A stretch of 64,000 nucleotides of DNA from Aplectana chamaeleonis (taxonomy: Eukaryota; Nematoda; Chromadorea; Rhabditida; Cosmocercidae), in assembly GCA_029168955.1 (NCBI GenBank), contig JAPDOI010001076.1, positions 162,521-226,520 of the forward strand. Reading direction: 5' to 3'. This document shows positions 17,976 to 28,507 of this stretch, piece after piece. The translations under genes were made by a program, and so were the position numbers. A model generated the notes under the pieces. That model saw only the letters and a list, made by a program, of their open reading frames with translations, was not told where the DNA came from and did not search any database. The first letter of the stretch is position 1, and each line of letters opens with the position of its first letter.

Positions 17976-20830
17976 GGCAAATCATCTATCCCTTCTCACA
18001 TTATTGCTCTTCCCGATGATGATGTTGTTGAATGTCTTGGAGTTCATATTGTATTACAAAGTGGCCCCCTTGATATTGTCAATGTCTATATACCCCCCAC
18101 CACATCCTGTCCCATTTCATTTGATCCCACGCCTTACTTACATGATGTCCATGCTGCCTTATCATCAAGTTCGGTTGTAATAGCTGGTGATTTTAATGCT
18201 CATTCTCCTTCGTGGTTTTCTCCTCTAGAGCCTGATAATAGAGGTGAACTCATTGAGCTTTTCGCTGATGATTGTGATCTTGTTCCCATCAATGAGGATT
18301 CTCCCACTCGTCTTCCAGCGGTGGGCAGACCCTCCTCACCCGACATCACGTTTGTATCATCCTCGCTAGCTATTTCCTGTACCTGGTCTACTGATGTGGC
18401 ACTGACCAGTGATCATGTTCCCATAATTATATCATTGGATCTGTCACTTAATAGTTTGCTTGCTCCGTTCTCTGGCTCTCGTTGTAAGTCCTATTCTAAT
18501 TATCGTAAGGCTAACTGGGACTTATTCAAAGAGGTATTGCTCAGCCAGGCGGCCAGCTACCCATGGAACGGCTCAGTCTACGACAAGGAGAAGTTCATAG
18601 TGGATGCCATAGGACGTGCTACCAAAGCTGCTATCCCTACTGGACGTGTGAGGACTTTTCACCCGAACGTGCCCAGTGAAGTGCTTGAACTAATCACTAT
18701 GAGAGACGACAAACGAAGATCGGACCCCAATAATCCAGCGATACAGCAGCTGTCGGAAAACATCACCGCATTGCTAAACGAACACAAGCAGCAACGCTGG
18801 AAAGAGCTCACCGAGTCGATCGATTTTACCGTGGATGCCAAAAAAGCCTGGACCACTTTGAAGCGGCTTTCAGGCAAAAAGATGAGTATTGACCGCAACA
18901 TGCTCGAGTTTCCGTCTGGAAGATTCGAGCACGGTTACAAGGCTGCTTGTCTGCTCGGCAAACTATTTGCATCTGCGTCATCGCCTCGGGATAAGCAACA
19001 CAGACGAACAATGCGAGCAATCAGGAAACTCAGTCGACTGGATGTCCCTGCTATCTCTCCTTCCGCCATCGACAAGGTCATCAAATCGATGAAAATTTCG
19101 CGTGCTGAGGGACCCGACGGGATTTCGGCTGTTCATCTCAAACATATTCCTGAATCCTATTACGAACTGCTCTCTGATCTTATTCATTCGTCTTTCAGTT
19201 CTGGTGTTGTTCCAGCCCGCTGGAAACAAGCTGTTGTCATCCCCATCGCCAAGCCAGGCAAGCCGCCGGATAAGGCTGCTTCCCACCGCCCCATTTCCCT
19301 CCTCTCCCCCCTTGCCAAGCTTGCGTAAAGATTCCTCAATCCGCTCCTCCAAAGCAGTCTACAGCACAACACCCACCAGCATGGTTTCAAGAAGGAGCAT
19401 TCCACAGTCACAGCCCTGACGTCGATTACCGAGCACATAATCGCTGGATTTAACCGCAAGACCCCCGCTGGTAGAAGCCTCGTCGTTGCCATAGATCTTA
19501 CGGCGGCTTTTGATAGCGTCAGTCTTCCGCTCCTCTCAAAATTCATTCTGGAATCGGACATGCCTAGTTGGTCTAAAGAGGGGATTAATAGCTTCATCAA
19601 GAACCGGTCTATTCGTGTCAAGTTCGACGGACATCTGTCGTCTTCGGTTCCTCTGAAAGCCGGTGTCCCTCAAGGCGGAGTGTTATCCCCTAGCCTATTT
19701 TCGCTATTTCTATCTGATATTCCTGTTCCACCAACTGGTATTCATCTGTGCCTGTACGCTGATGACATCACCATCGTAAGCACGGACTCAGTTATTGATC
19801 GAGCCACTGCTACCATGAATGACTACTTACGGACGTTGGTGTGTATCTCAAATCAAAGTTGCTGACTGTTTCTGCCTCCAAGTCAAGTGTCATACTATGT
19901 ACAACGGCTACTATTGAACATCGGCTTCATCCCAAAGTCATGTGGGAAGGCCACGAGCTGCCACTGTCTAAGCATCCTCGACTATTGGGAGTTTTCCTGG
20001 ACCCCTCTTTAAGATTTCATGAAAATACGCGTATACGAGCTGCCTCTGCCAACTCGCGCAACAACATTCTCCGCGCCTTGGCTGGAACCTCGTGGGGCAG
20101 CACGAAGGAGGTACTACGTACGACTTATAGAGCCATGGTCCAGCCGGTCTTGGAATATGGCGCCCCTATTTGGACTCGACATCTCTCTGAATCCTCTTGG
20201 TGCAAGCTGCAGAGAGCACAGAATACTGCCCTCAGGCTTATTACTGGATGTCACAAACCGACGCTCTATTCCGCATCTTCATCAAGAAACCGGCCTACTC
20301 CCCTGTAAAAACAGCACTGCTTACTCCAGTCTCAGCAGTTTCTCATAAGTATTGTCAAGAGCCCGACCCATCCAAACTACCATCTTCTGTCGTCCGGGCC
20401 CCAACCAAGAAAGATACGCACGCCGCTCAATGCTTCCCTGTCTGATGTCGATAAACAACGCTGGGCTACATCCGAGCTCTCCCGCAGAAGACTCCAGATG
20501 GCGGAGCATACGCGCTTTGTGGCAGAGTACCTGTCTGATGCTCAGCCCAACCCAATTTATGGCGGCGTGCCCCCACGAGTCGACGACAGCGAAGCCGATC
20601 TACCGAGACGCACCCGAACAATCCTCGCTGGTCTGCGATGCGGCCACTCCACATATCTAAAGGCCTACGCTCATCGGATCGATCAGTCAGTCCCTGATAG
20701 ATGCCCTGATTGTGAATGTGTTGGACATGATTCATTGCATCTATTTTCATGTCCGGCCAGACCTACAATGTTATCTGCTCGAGATCTATGGTGCAAGCCG
20801 TGTGAAGTGGCTAGCTTCCTACGCCTTTGA
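17976..20830 (+). pseudogene. Endonuclease-reverse transcriptase of element D
   Basis: One frame is open from 17976 to 19862 except for a single TAA at 19326-19328. It reads VVIAGDFNAHSPSW (GDFNAH endonuclease motif), GRPSSPDITFVSS and TSDHVPI (SDH), a basic linker, then RT: PDGISAVHLKHI, VVIPIAKPGK, SHRPISLLSP, AIDLTAAFDSV (motif A, 19488-19520), GVPQGGVLSPSLFS (motif B, about 19665-19705), CLYADDITIV (motif C, YADD at 19755-19766). A frameshift near 19843 moves the frame; LGVFLDPSLRF, AGTSWGSTKEVL and EYGAPIW follow. Further frameshifts lie at about 20260-20450. The C-terminal knuckle CPDCECVGHDSLHLFSC (20702-20752) ends at a TGA at 20830. The catalytic residues are retained but the stop and shifts make it inactive. 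Confidence 0.85.
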
Positions 20831-20861
20831 TGCGATGCTCTGTTCATGGCTGAGAAGAAGA
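17976..20861 (+). mobile_element. Non-LTR retrotransposon, element D (family 1), 5'-truncated, with 15-bp target duplication
   Basis: AGAACTTCTTAGGCA occurs at 17961-17975 and again, perfectly, at 20862-20876, so the insertion is delimited to the base. It is 5'-truncated inside the endonuclease and carries the complete RT region, C-terminal zinc knuckle and an AAGAAGAAG tail. Length 2886 bp. This is the best-preserved element here and defines family 1 (A, D, H, and more distantly G). Organisation and motifs fit the jockey/I-like group of APE elements; the clade is inferred without a tree. Confidence 0.9.
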
Positions 20862-20929
20862 AGAACTTCTTAGGCATAATCCACTTACCGAACTCCCCAC
20901 AGTCAATGTTTTAGCCCCCACTTCGTTCA

Positions 20930-21120
20930 GATTTGGGAGGCTGAGCACGAATATAAAGTCCATTTTCGGTTTTTGAAAGAATACGGTAGCAAAGTATTTT
21001 GTAGCGGGTAATTGTCGGATTCAATAAAAACTTTGCGCGGGGGGTTCTTCGAGGTATTGAATACGAATCCAGTTTTTCCCCGATTTTCGGAGGATTACAG
21101 CTAGTTACGGTGGGTTCAGT
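20930..21120. repeat. Diverged ACGAATC repeat family
   Basis: Words such as CTGAGCACGAAT and GTATTGAATACGAATC followed by a TTTTC-rich stretch and GATTACAG/GGTGGGTTC recur at 14400-14480, 14860 and 29280-29780. The units are about 100 bp but too diverged to set boundaries by eye. No coding potential. Confidence 0.45.
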
Positions 21121-21300
21121 GTCAATTAGGCAGCGTCCATACGTTGCGAGAGCGTGCGCTTACGCGAAATCGATGGTCGTCATTAACACACGATTTGCCA
21201 GCCGCTAACGTGCGCTTACGCTCCCCATTCTTCTTCGCCCCCCCCCCCCCCTCATTGTATAATAGAAGCCAGTCTCAATGACAAGGAAATAAGCACCTGG

Positions 21301-21449
21301 CTAGAGATAGGGGTTGAGCAGAGTGCCAACGGGGCGCGGCGTGATGATGGAGAGCCGTATTGATAGGTCGCCGCGATCTATCAATACGGCACCCCACCAT
21401 TAGATCGCGCCGCGCCCTGATGGCACTCTGCTCAGCCCCATAGGCCTAG
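21301..21449. mobile_element. Hairpin MITE with ~72-bp arms
   Basis: The left arm from CTAGAGATAGGGG and GAGCAGAGTGCCA is mirrored by TGGCACTCTGCTC and CCTATAGG-like CATAGGCCTAG at the right. The arms contain GGGCGCGGCG and CCGTATTGATAG and meet at GGTCGCCGCGATC, so the 149-bp unit is almost entirely palindromic. Confidence 0.7.
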
Positions 21450-21567
21450 TGCATACTTCCCGCGACGGGCGACGCGACATCGTGTTTGGGATAGAAATTG
21501 ACAGAAAACCGATATGGTTTAAATGCGCTGTCGCTGTCGCGCGTCGCGGCTAGTATGAACTAGGCCA
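21442..21567. mobile_element. Second hairpin MITE, overlapping the end of the first
   Basis: GGCCTAGTGCATACTTCCCG and GCGACGGGCGACGCGACA at the left are mirrored by TGTCGCGCGTCGCGGC and TAGTATGAACTAGGCC at the right, about 125 bp. It shares the CCTAG boundary with the preceding hairpin, so one probably inserted at the terminus of the other. Confidence 0.6.
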
Positions 21568-21847
21568 TACGGTTCGTAACACTCGCGACGCAGCTATAAT
21601 ATGGCCATCTTATGAGCGAAGCGACCTTTTCTCAACTTCTACAATTCTTTTTCTCACAAAACAACCGCTTGATTTTTGTAATAGACATGTCATAGCTGCG
21701 ACGCGCGTCCCAAAGGAATGACATGGACTTAACACCGCTCATCATTTTTGACAGCCTGATATCCTTCACGAATGAAAGCTCTGCACTAATCTGTGGCGTA
21801 TTGTGTTAACGTGCGGCTCGAATAAACAAAGCAGTCAATCTCCTTCA

Positions 21848-21896
21848 CATACATTCCGTATGTTTCTTTATTGAAAAATAAAGCTATTAGATGGAT
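21848..21896 (+). other. Isolated family 2 non-LTR 3' terminus
   Basis: ACATACATTCCGTATGT forms a perfect 6-bp stem, followed by TTCTTTATTG, AATAAAGCTATT and a GATG-rich end. This matches the 3' ends of elements B (6955-7009) and C. The sequence just upstream is not recognisably coding, so this is a very short 5'-truncated insertion or a SINE-like derivative. Confidence 0.5.
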
Positions 21897-22184
21897 GAAA
21901 CCGTTCTGATTCGAGTTCTCATTAAACGGCCCTCTGTGTTGTATACACCTCACCTTCATTGCACCATATAAAAACTTACTCTACTAACCCATTCTATGCA
22001 CAAATAAAAATTTGCTCTTCTGGATCTTGAAACCATTTTTTAAAATCATGATGGGCGATAATCCTTACCCGCTCGACGGGTAGTAAGTAAAAGCTGTCAA
22101 GAAAACTTTTCGGAAGTACATAAGTGTAATGAACATGTAATAGTCCTACTCACTACCAAAGTCCTTCTTCACTGAGGGGCGGCG

Positions 22185-22605
22185 GCCAGGAGGTACGCCG
22201 CGCGCGGCTGGGAGCTAGCGTTGAGTGTCGCGGCGTACCAGCAAGCGTTCATTGAGTCATTTCCCTTCAGCGAGATGTTTGGAAACACTCATAGATAGGT
22301 TCAGAGAAAGAAGTTAACATGAATGAGGTTCATAGAAGCGAGTGTCTATCGGTAACTTAAGAATGACTTCTTTTGCGCCTGATTTCTGTGAGAATGGTAA
22401 GTTCTAATAGAGATCACTAAGAGTGCCATATTTCTGGGATATTAACAATGAGATTTGATGTCCTAGCGATCAAGGACGGTTCTTAAACTGTAATGCAGTA
22501 ATTTTGTTTGTGTTGACTCCACGGTTCATTGATGAATCGAAGGTGGTACGCCGCGACGCAACACGCGTCGCTTGTCCTCGCCGCGCGCGGCGTACCACCC
22601 TTCCC
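22185..22605. repeat. TIR element whose ends each form a hairpin
   Basis: Left end 22190-22245 and right end 22540-22600 both contain GGTACGCCGCG...CGCGGCGTACC hairpins and are inverted copies of each other (shared GGTACGCCGCGCGCGGC). CTTCACTGAG words flank both. The ~300 bp centre is unremarkable. A structured TIR element is the best explanation. Confidence 0.55.
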
Positions 22606-23381
22606 GCACCCTTCACTGAGCTCAGAAACATCCAGAAACGCGCATTTGCACAAGTTAAGCAATCACATACGAACGAAAATGAGTGGACTCAAAAACAAAA
22701 TCTAACAAACTGACCGTTTTCTCCTTCTTTCCATCGCCATCGAGGCGCAATCGCTTTCCATACATATTAGTAGCGTTGATAATCGAAACGACTACACCGA
22801 TCAACGAATCAAAATGATTGTACTTCGCCTTAGCCCACAGGCAGCAGTGCAACTGCGGCCACCACTCCAGGCAGGACCACCTGTGTGGGTGAGTGGCGGG
22901 CAATTCAAACCACGAGTGCGCTGCCGTTGTTTTCCACAACGAACAATACTTGCAGCCACAGTTTCAATGTTGAAGATAACTGTTCAATTGAAGATACAGA
23001 CGATAGGGAATTCTACTCTTTTATACATACTACATGTACCTCTATAACGGAAATATCGGTTAAGACTTCCTGATGAAGGTTATAAGAAGCCCCGCATGGA
23101 TATGAAAACCCAGTCATCGTCTAGTTATACTTAATCACACTTTTTTCAAAAAGAAGAAGGAGAAAGAACTGACGCGATGGGACCGCTGACCTCACTCGCG
23201 ACGAGTCTGGCTGATATGAGCTCCTTTGCATTCATATACACTTGACAAACTTTTTAAGGCGGCAATGGTTCCAAACACGAGGCAGATTGCTGACAGAACA
23301 CGACTGAAGATGCCACCAAAATCCCTAGCAGAAAATGAACTTTTCCAGAATTCAATTTCGGTCTGTACAGTCAGCACGGAT

Positions 23382-23660
23382 CGCGCTAATACTTTTTTGC
23401 GTTCCTTATTGTGCGTTGGCGCAAACGTGGTGCACATATGTTATAACAAAAGTGCACCGAGTTTGCACGTAAACTCTATAAAACGGTGTAATTCACATCA
23501 TTCAAGGCGCGGGCGGCGCGAGCGACGCCTGGGCCTCCGTCTACCCTCCGCTCTCTCACTGTCTCTAACCTCCGCTCCGCACCAGCACGCGTAGGAACCA
23601 TGTGAATTTCGCCGTTTTATAGCCTGTACACACAATAAGGAACGCAAAGTATCAGTGCGG
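23382..23660. repeat. Outer inverted repeat enclosing MITE-X copy 2
   Basis: TGCGTTCCTTATTGTG (about 23398-23413) is mirrored by CACAATAAGGAACGCA (23630-23645), with partial matching outward (ATACTTT/AAAGTAT). The enclosed sequence contains MITE-X, so this is either a larger related element or a nested insertion. Confidence 0.55.
23475..23632 (-). repeat. MITE-X, copy 2
   Basis: TATAAAACGGTGTAATTCACA at the left (from 23477; first and last bases approximate) is mirrored by TGTGAATTTCGCCGTTTTATA (ending about 23622). The interior CCTCCGCTCTCTCACTG and CTCCGCACCAGC are the reverse complement of 2330-2365. About 150 bp, non-coding. Confidence 0.65.
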
Positions 23661-23685
23661 TTTCGTACCGACTGCATATATTATA

Positions 23686-23990
23686 CTTCCGACCGAATTG
23701 AATTATTCGAAAATTATTTGGATTTTTCGAATCATTCAAAATTCGAAATTTTTGATTTTCGAATAATATTCGAAATTCGAATAATTCGTGAAAATTGGTT
23801 TCGAAACATTTTCGAAATTCGAATATTTCGAAAACAGGCTCTCGAATAATATTCGAATATTTCAGAAACAGACTTTTGAATAATATTCGAAAATCGAATA
23901 TTTCAAAAACAGACTTTTGAATAATATTCGAACTTCGAATACTTTAGTGAGCATATTCGAATTTTTCGAATTTCAAATAATCGAAATGCA
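23686..23990. repeat. TTCGAA-rich degenerate tract
   Basis: Dense, irregular recurrence of ATATTCGAA, AATTCGAA and TTTCGAAAA words on both strands over ~300 bp. Similar tracts lie at 27070-27250 and 28355-28450. It behaves as low-complexity, self-complementary DNA rather than a regular tandem array. Confidence 0.75.
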
Positions 23991-25669
23991 CAATCGTCAT
24001 TTCATTAGGAGTTATTTTTTTCTGATCAACCTTTGAAAGCACACTCCACCAAAGCAATATCTTGACCTTTTCACACCCGATCTGGGGACACCAAACGCTT
24101 GGATCGCGTGCAATATTGCGTCACCGTACAACGTGCTCCATCAGTGGGGTCCAATGCAAAACGTTTTTCTCTCTTTTTCGCATTCATTATATAGCTGCCA
24201 GCCAGATATAGACATTACCAGGGCTTTTGCTTCCAAAACTCTCCCTTTACAGAGAAACAGTTTTTTGAAATACGGACTGGAGCAATGGAGCACACTAATT
24301 AACAATGACTCCAAAAGCATTACCATAGCTACGAGGGGTTATTGTGAGTCCTGTTTAGTAAATTGGCGTCCATTTTGTACTTTCTGAGCTTAGACAGATT
24401 CGGTTTTCACAGTTTAGCGAATTTCGCCAACACATCGATATTCTGATGCAGTAATGCTAGTGAAACATTTCAAGACTAATAGAATACAACCCGAGGGATA
24501 ATTTCTTCATCAAAAACTTGAAAATCAGCTACAGAAAAAAAGAAGACATAAGTTGCTTGAAAAATCAAAAATATGAGAAATTTGCAGAGGTTTTTCCCAA
24601 TTCAACCCGCATATGGGAAAACTTGCCGCGACACTGCCGGGAAAGTACCGCTACCGTGTCGCGATAGCTCCGCGACGCGATAGTACTACGTTGGCCATCA
24701 CTACGCCGAGACGATTCAGTTGCAGTGTCTTTCGCCTCGACAACTCCTCGACTTTACTGTGATAGTACCACAAAGGCTTTTTTAGAAGCGCGCTGTCTCC
24801 GCGAGGATGCATCAGCAAACCCGAGTCGACTAGGTATATGTGGTGAAACGAGAATGTTGCCGGTTCAATCACCTAAGTTTGAGGTACTGCTCATATCTCC
24901 CTGTTCGCAGTAACGTTACTGCCTTCTCTGTTACTGCCAGACAGAGAACGTAAAAACCGCCGGTGCGTAGTTTTTTCGTGGGCTCAGCCTAGTGGTAATA
25001 TAACTCACATTTAATTTTATTCGAGTTACTCGCAGTCGGTCCTATTTTTGCAAAGGCTCACTAGCAGATCGCGGAGCCACTACGGCGCCGCTGCCGCGAA
25101 CCAACTCTAATGCCGCTTCTGTGCCTGTAGGAACCGAAGCGGCACGATCCAGACACTGTCGCGGCAATTCCTGCCAGAGGTGGTACTTATAAAAAGGCTC
25201 AAATATTCTACATTTCCAAGCGAAAATCTCTTGGCCCATAGTGGATCTGGGAGAAGAAAGGAGAAGAGACGGCGAGAGATGGTGGGGGGATGAATGGAGC
25301 AGATCACGCACCTGTCATGGTATCATGGGAATTTCGCTCTGAAATAGTGTGTTGTTACAATGAGCCAACGACGGGCCACGGATTTTGCAGTAGGGTGTTG
25401 GGTATGCTAGTAGATGCACCATATAAAAGTTTAAGAAATCATTGTTATGGCGAGGAGTCTGATTTTTGAGGAACGTGTCCCACCAGTCGGACAAGGAGTC
25501 GTTAGTGGGTTAACAATTTTCTTACTATAGCCGTTTAGAAAGAAACACAGCCTTGACGACAGAACGCCATTGGCGTCACCATTAGTCGTGTAGCACAATT
25601 TCCTCTTCTTCTCTGAAAGAATCCCCCGCGATCGTTCCTCGGTTTCTGGTAGGAGACCGAGATGATACC
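23991..25669. other. Unassigned interval
   Basis: No recognisable gene, RNA or element. The short open frames here have no family signature. Composition varies, with GCGACGCGATAG-like words near 24660-24690 and a GAGAAGAAAGGAGAAG purine run near 25250. Confidence 0.4.
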
Positions 25670-25930
25670 AGTATGATGCTACCGCGGAACCATCGCGAGG
25701 TTTTGCCAGTCTCGAACCGAGAGAGTACCGCATTCGTTCATCGATGCTTCAACCATGCTCCATCGCGGGACCGCGAGGAATCGAGCCCGGGGCTGTCGCG
25801 GAAGGATCGCGAGATTCTACAAGTTTAAACCTGGTGGGGAATCGCGTCTATAAATTGAAGTATTCGGGGTGTTACATCGCGGAACCGCGATGAACCGAGT
25901 CAGGAACCATCGCGAGATTCTACCAGCCTC
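25670..25930. repeat. Diverged tandem repeat, ~110 bp, ATCGCGAG motif
   Basis: CGCGAG(G/A)TT(T/C)T(G/A)C(C/A)AG occurs at about 25694, 25809 and 25913, preceded in each unit by a CGGAACC or CGGAAGG word and a CGAGTC or CGAGCC word. Three loose units of about 105-115 bp. It is continuous in style with the dispersed repeat at 26130. Confidence 0.5.
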
Positions 25931-26129
25931 CATCCCTGTCCTATCATCCATGCCCTTTCGGTGTTTCACCCGAACGGGTGTTGCCTATCAGGTCAACACG
26001 AAGCTGTAAGGTATGGCCCGTGCCGTATTCCGCGCTGCTTTATAAATCTGCACATCATGAGAGCAGGGGCAAACGATCACGGTACCATCGCGGATGGCGA
26101 GTGCACCAAGGTACTAGCGCGGTATATTC

Positions 26130-26297
26130 GGTAACGATCGCGGCACCATCACGGCACGAGCACGAGAATGTCAACGGATGGGTCGATTGGGTGACTATCG
26201 CGTAAAGGACGCGGATTGCGGGACGAGGGGGAGGTGAACACGGTACCATCGCGGGAGCATCACGGTACTAACGCGAGAGATTCTCTCAGAGTTTGAC
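26130..26297. repeat. Dispersed repeat, partner of 2046-2212
   Basis: It shares ACCATCACGG, GGTCGATTGGGTGACTATCG, CGGTACCA and ATTCTCTCAGAGT in the same order and spacing as 2046-2212. Upstream (26080-26130) related TCGCGGTA-type words continue, so the element may extend left. Confidence 0.65.
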
Positions 26298-26892
26298 CTC
26301 GCTGCAGCATTCAAAATGCGCCATCCCCCTAACGCCCTTTTTATACTTTTGTTACCGCGGCGAATTCCGCTCTTTGAGCTAAGGTGAAACCAGCGTTTTG
26401 GAATACTTAAAAACTAGGCGGAGGTTTATAACTAACTCCTCTGCACAAGAGAATGTTGCCACCATGCACAGATCGGCAATGAACCCCCGACAAAACTGTC
26501 ACAAAATATACACCGCTGCGGTGGCGGCAAAAATGTTCTCAATCGTTATTGCCGCTATAGCGGCATTTGCCGCGTTCACTGTCTCGTTAACAGTTTCGAT
26601 CCCGAAGCGATTGCAGATCTAGGTATCTCGCCGGCACTTTCATGTGCAAAGGCACTAGTTGACAACTTCCGGCTTATTTTCTAGCATTTCAAAAAACTGG
26701 GGTGCGACAAAGCACTTCCCTAGAAAGGGACAGCGCTGGTCAAGTCTCGCCTGTAACCATGTGTCTTGGCTTAACGTTTTGATAGGTTCTTTCAACCAGT
26801 TTCGACACAGTCCAGCCCCAGGGACAGATTTTACAGCCATCCTGATGAGTGGTTTGAGATTAAGGGTAAGTGTTACCCATAAATAATTCTAT

Positions 26893-27055
26893 ACTCTGGT
26901 TTCGAGCCAAATTTACTTTGTTCCTAAGCGTGCGTATGCGGAGCGAAGTGAGAGACGGCGAGAAATCGTGGGGGAGAGGGCTTCGTATGCGCGCGGACGC
27001 ATGCTATCGACGGAAATAAATTTCACTCGGAAACAGAGGATATACACTAATAGTT
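26893..27055 (+). repeat. Long direct repeat, left copy
   Basis: It reads GAGCCAAATTTACTTTGTTCC, a region of GGAGCGA...GAGCGAGAA-type words, and GGAAATAAATTTCACTC and GAAACAG, matching 27553-27715 in order with indels. It precedes a TTCGAA-rich tract and the TA-MITE copy 2. Confidence 0.6.
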
Positions 27056-27069
27056 ACAGTAAACTACAG

Positions 27070-27250
27070 CTCGAAATTTATTTTCAAAATCGAAGTTATC
27101 ATTTGTAAATTCGAAAAAAATTATTCGAAGAATCGAAAAAGTTATTTTCGAATATATTCGAAAAAATAGATTTTCGAATTAATTCGAAAAATTGAAATTC
27201 GAAAAATGCAGTTTTCGAATATATTCCGAAATTCGAAATTCAAAAGTTTT
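27070..27250. repeat. TTCGAA-rich degenerate tract
   Basis: Same word content as 23686-23990 (TTATTCGAA, ATATTCGAAA), ending immediately before the TA-MITE copy 2. Confidence 0.7.
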
Positions 27251-27266
27251 CACTGTTTTGCCCATG

Positions 27267-27547
27267 TACTGTGCTTATCTGGGCCAAATTCCGGTCCGCA
27301 ATTGCGTCTCGACACGCTTTGCGGCCGCACGCGCTCGAGTCAGTCGGGTTTCCAGCGCCAAAGCCGACTCGATGTGGCTTTTATAGAATTTTCTCCAAAT
27401 TTTCTTAGTTTCCAGTTTACAAAACCCACCTAGAGTCAGCAGATCGGCGGCTGCGGCGCTGGAAGCGCTTCTAATGCGGGAGCGTGCGGCCGCAAAGCGT
27501 GTCGAGACGCAATTGCGGATCGGAATTTGGCCCAGATAAGCACAGTA
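27267..27547. mobile_element. TA-flanked MITE with ~65-bp TIRs, copy 2
   Basis: TA-CTGTGCTTATCTGGGCC at the left and GGCCCAGATAAGCACAG-TA at the right. 281 bp, matching copy 1 (3004-3286) along its length, in inverse orientation judged by the GTTTCCAGTTTACAAAACC interior. The arms include GTCTCGACACGCTTTGCGG. Confidence 0.82.
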
Positions 27548-27552
27548 TAGTA

Positions 27553-27715
27553 TATGTCCTCTGCTCCGAAGCCAAATTTAAGCTGTTCCTTCGCGCGCTT
27601 GCGAGGAGCGAGGGTGGAGAGAGCGAGAAAATATGGTGAGAAGGATATGCAGCATAAGCGTGCAAACGCACGCGATGAATGGAAATAAATTTCACTCCGA
27701 AACAGGTATACAAAT
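27553..27715 (+). repeat. Long direct repeat, right copy
   Basis: Partner of 26893-27055: GAAGCCAAATTTAAGCTGTTCC, GAGCGAGAAAA, GGAAATAAATTTCACTC and GAAACAG in the same order. Roughly 65-75% similar by eye. Confidence 0.6.
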
Positions 27716-27989
27716 GATACAAATTGTTTCCATCGAGTGGGCCATTCAATAGCGCAGAGATCCGACACGCACAGTCTGCGGCCCAGCCCAACGCTATTGC
27801 ACGCAGTGGCGCTTATTTTATCCCGAAGGAAGAATCGATTGCAGCCGACACCGCCGCCCCCTCATTCCTGCAGGAAATCCGTGGCGGTGAATTCACTGTG
27901 CGTCTCTGCCACCCGCTCGTATCGTTTCTAATGGAGTCGCTCTAGGATGGCCGACTCGAAGGAAGCAGAGTTTACGGCCAGTGTCTATG

Positions 27990-28102
27990 ACCGGGATCAT
28001 ACTTCGCGACGGCCACAGTGCAAATCAGGTATATCGATTTTCAGTCGATATGAATAGTAAACATTGCGTCGCGTCTCTCGTAGCTGGAAGTATGATCCCG
28101 GC
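27990..28102. repeat. Small inverted-repeat element
   Basis: CCGGGATCATACTTC at the left is perfectly mirrored by GAAGTATGATCCCGG at the right, 113 bp in all, with an internal ATCGATTTTCAGTCGAT hairpin. TA dinucleotides lie just outside both ends. Confidence 0.6.
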
Positions 28103-28507
28103 CTATCAATTAAGAAGCCGCGATCGGCAATCGGGCGCGAATCCATTCGATCAATAGCTATCCTCTCTTCGTTTTCCCCGCGCAATTTTTTCCGCCTGCA
28201 ACGTCGCGGCTTCCCCCAAAGAGTGATTGACGATAGGTGCATTTGGACTACTATGATCTCTGTAGGCTCTTTTAACATAATCTCTTATTTCTACCACGTC
28301 TTTCCCTCGAAGAGTGGAGCGCCGAACGACGGTACAATCTATAGATGCACACAAGCAAAATTTTCGAATTTTTTTCGTTTGTTCGAAAATTTGTCCAACG
28401 ATTTTTTTGCAAATTTCGTTCTGAATTCGAAGCATTTTTTTCAATTTTAAATCATTTGAGATCTGATTGCTCTTTTTTTGGAAATTCGTTCAATTTTTTA
28501 GAAGCTT

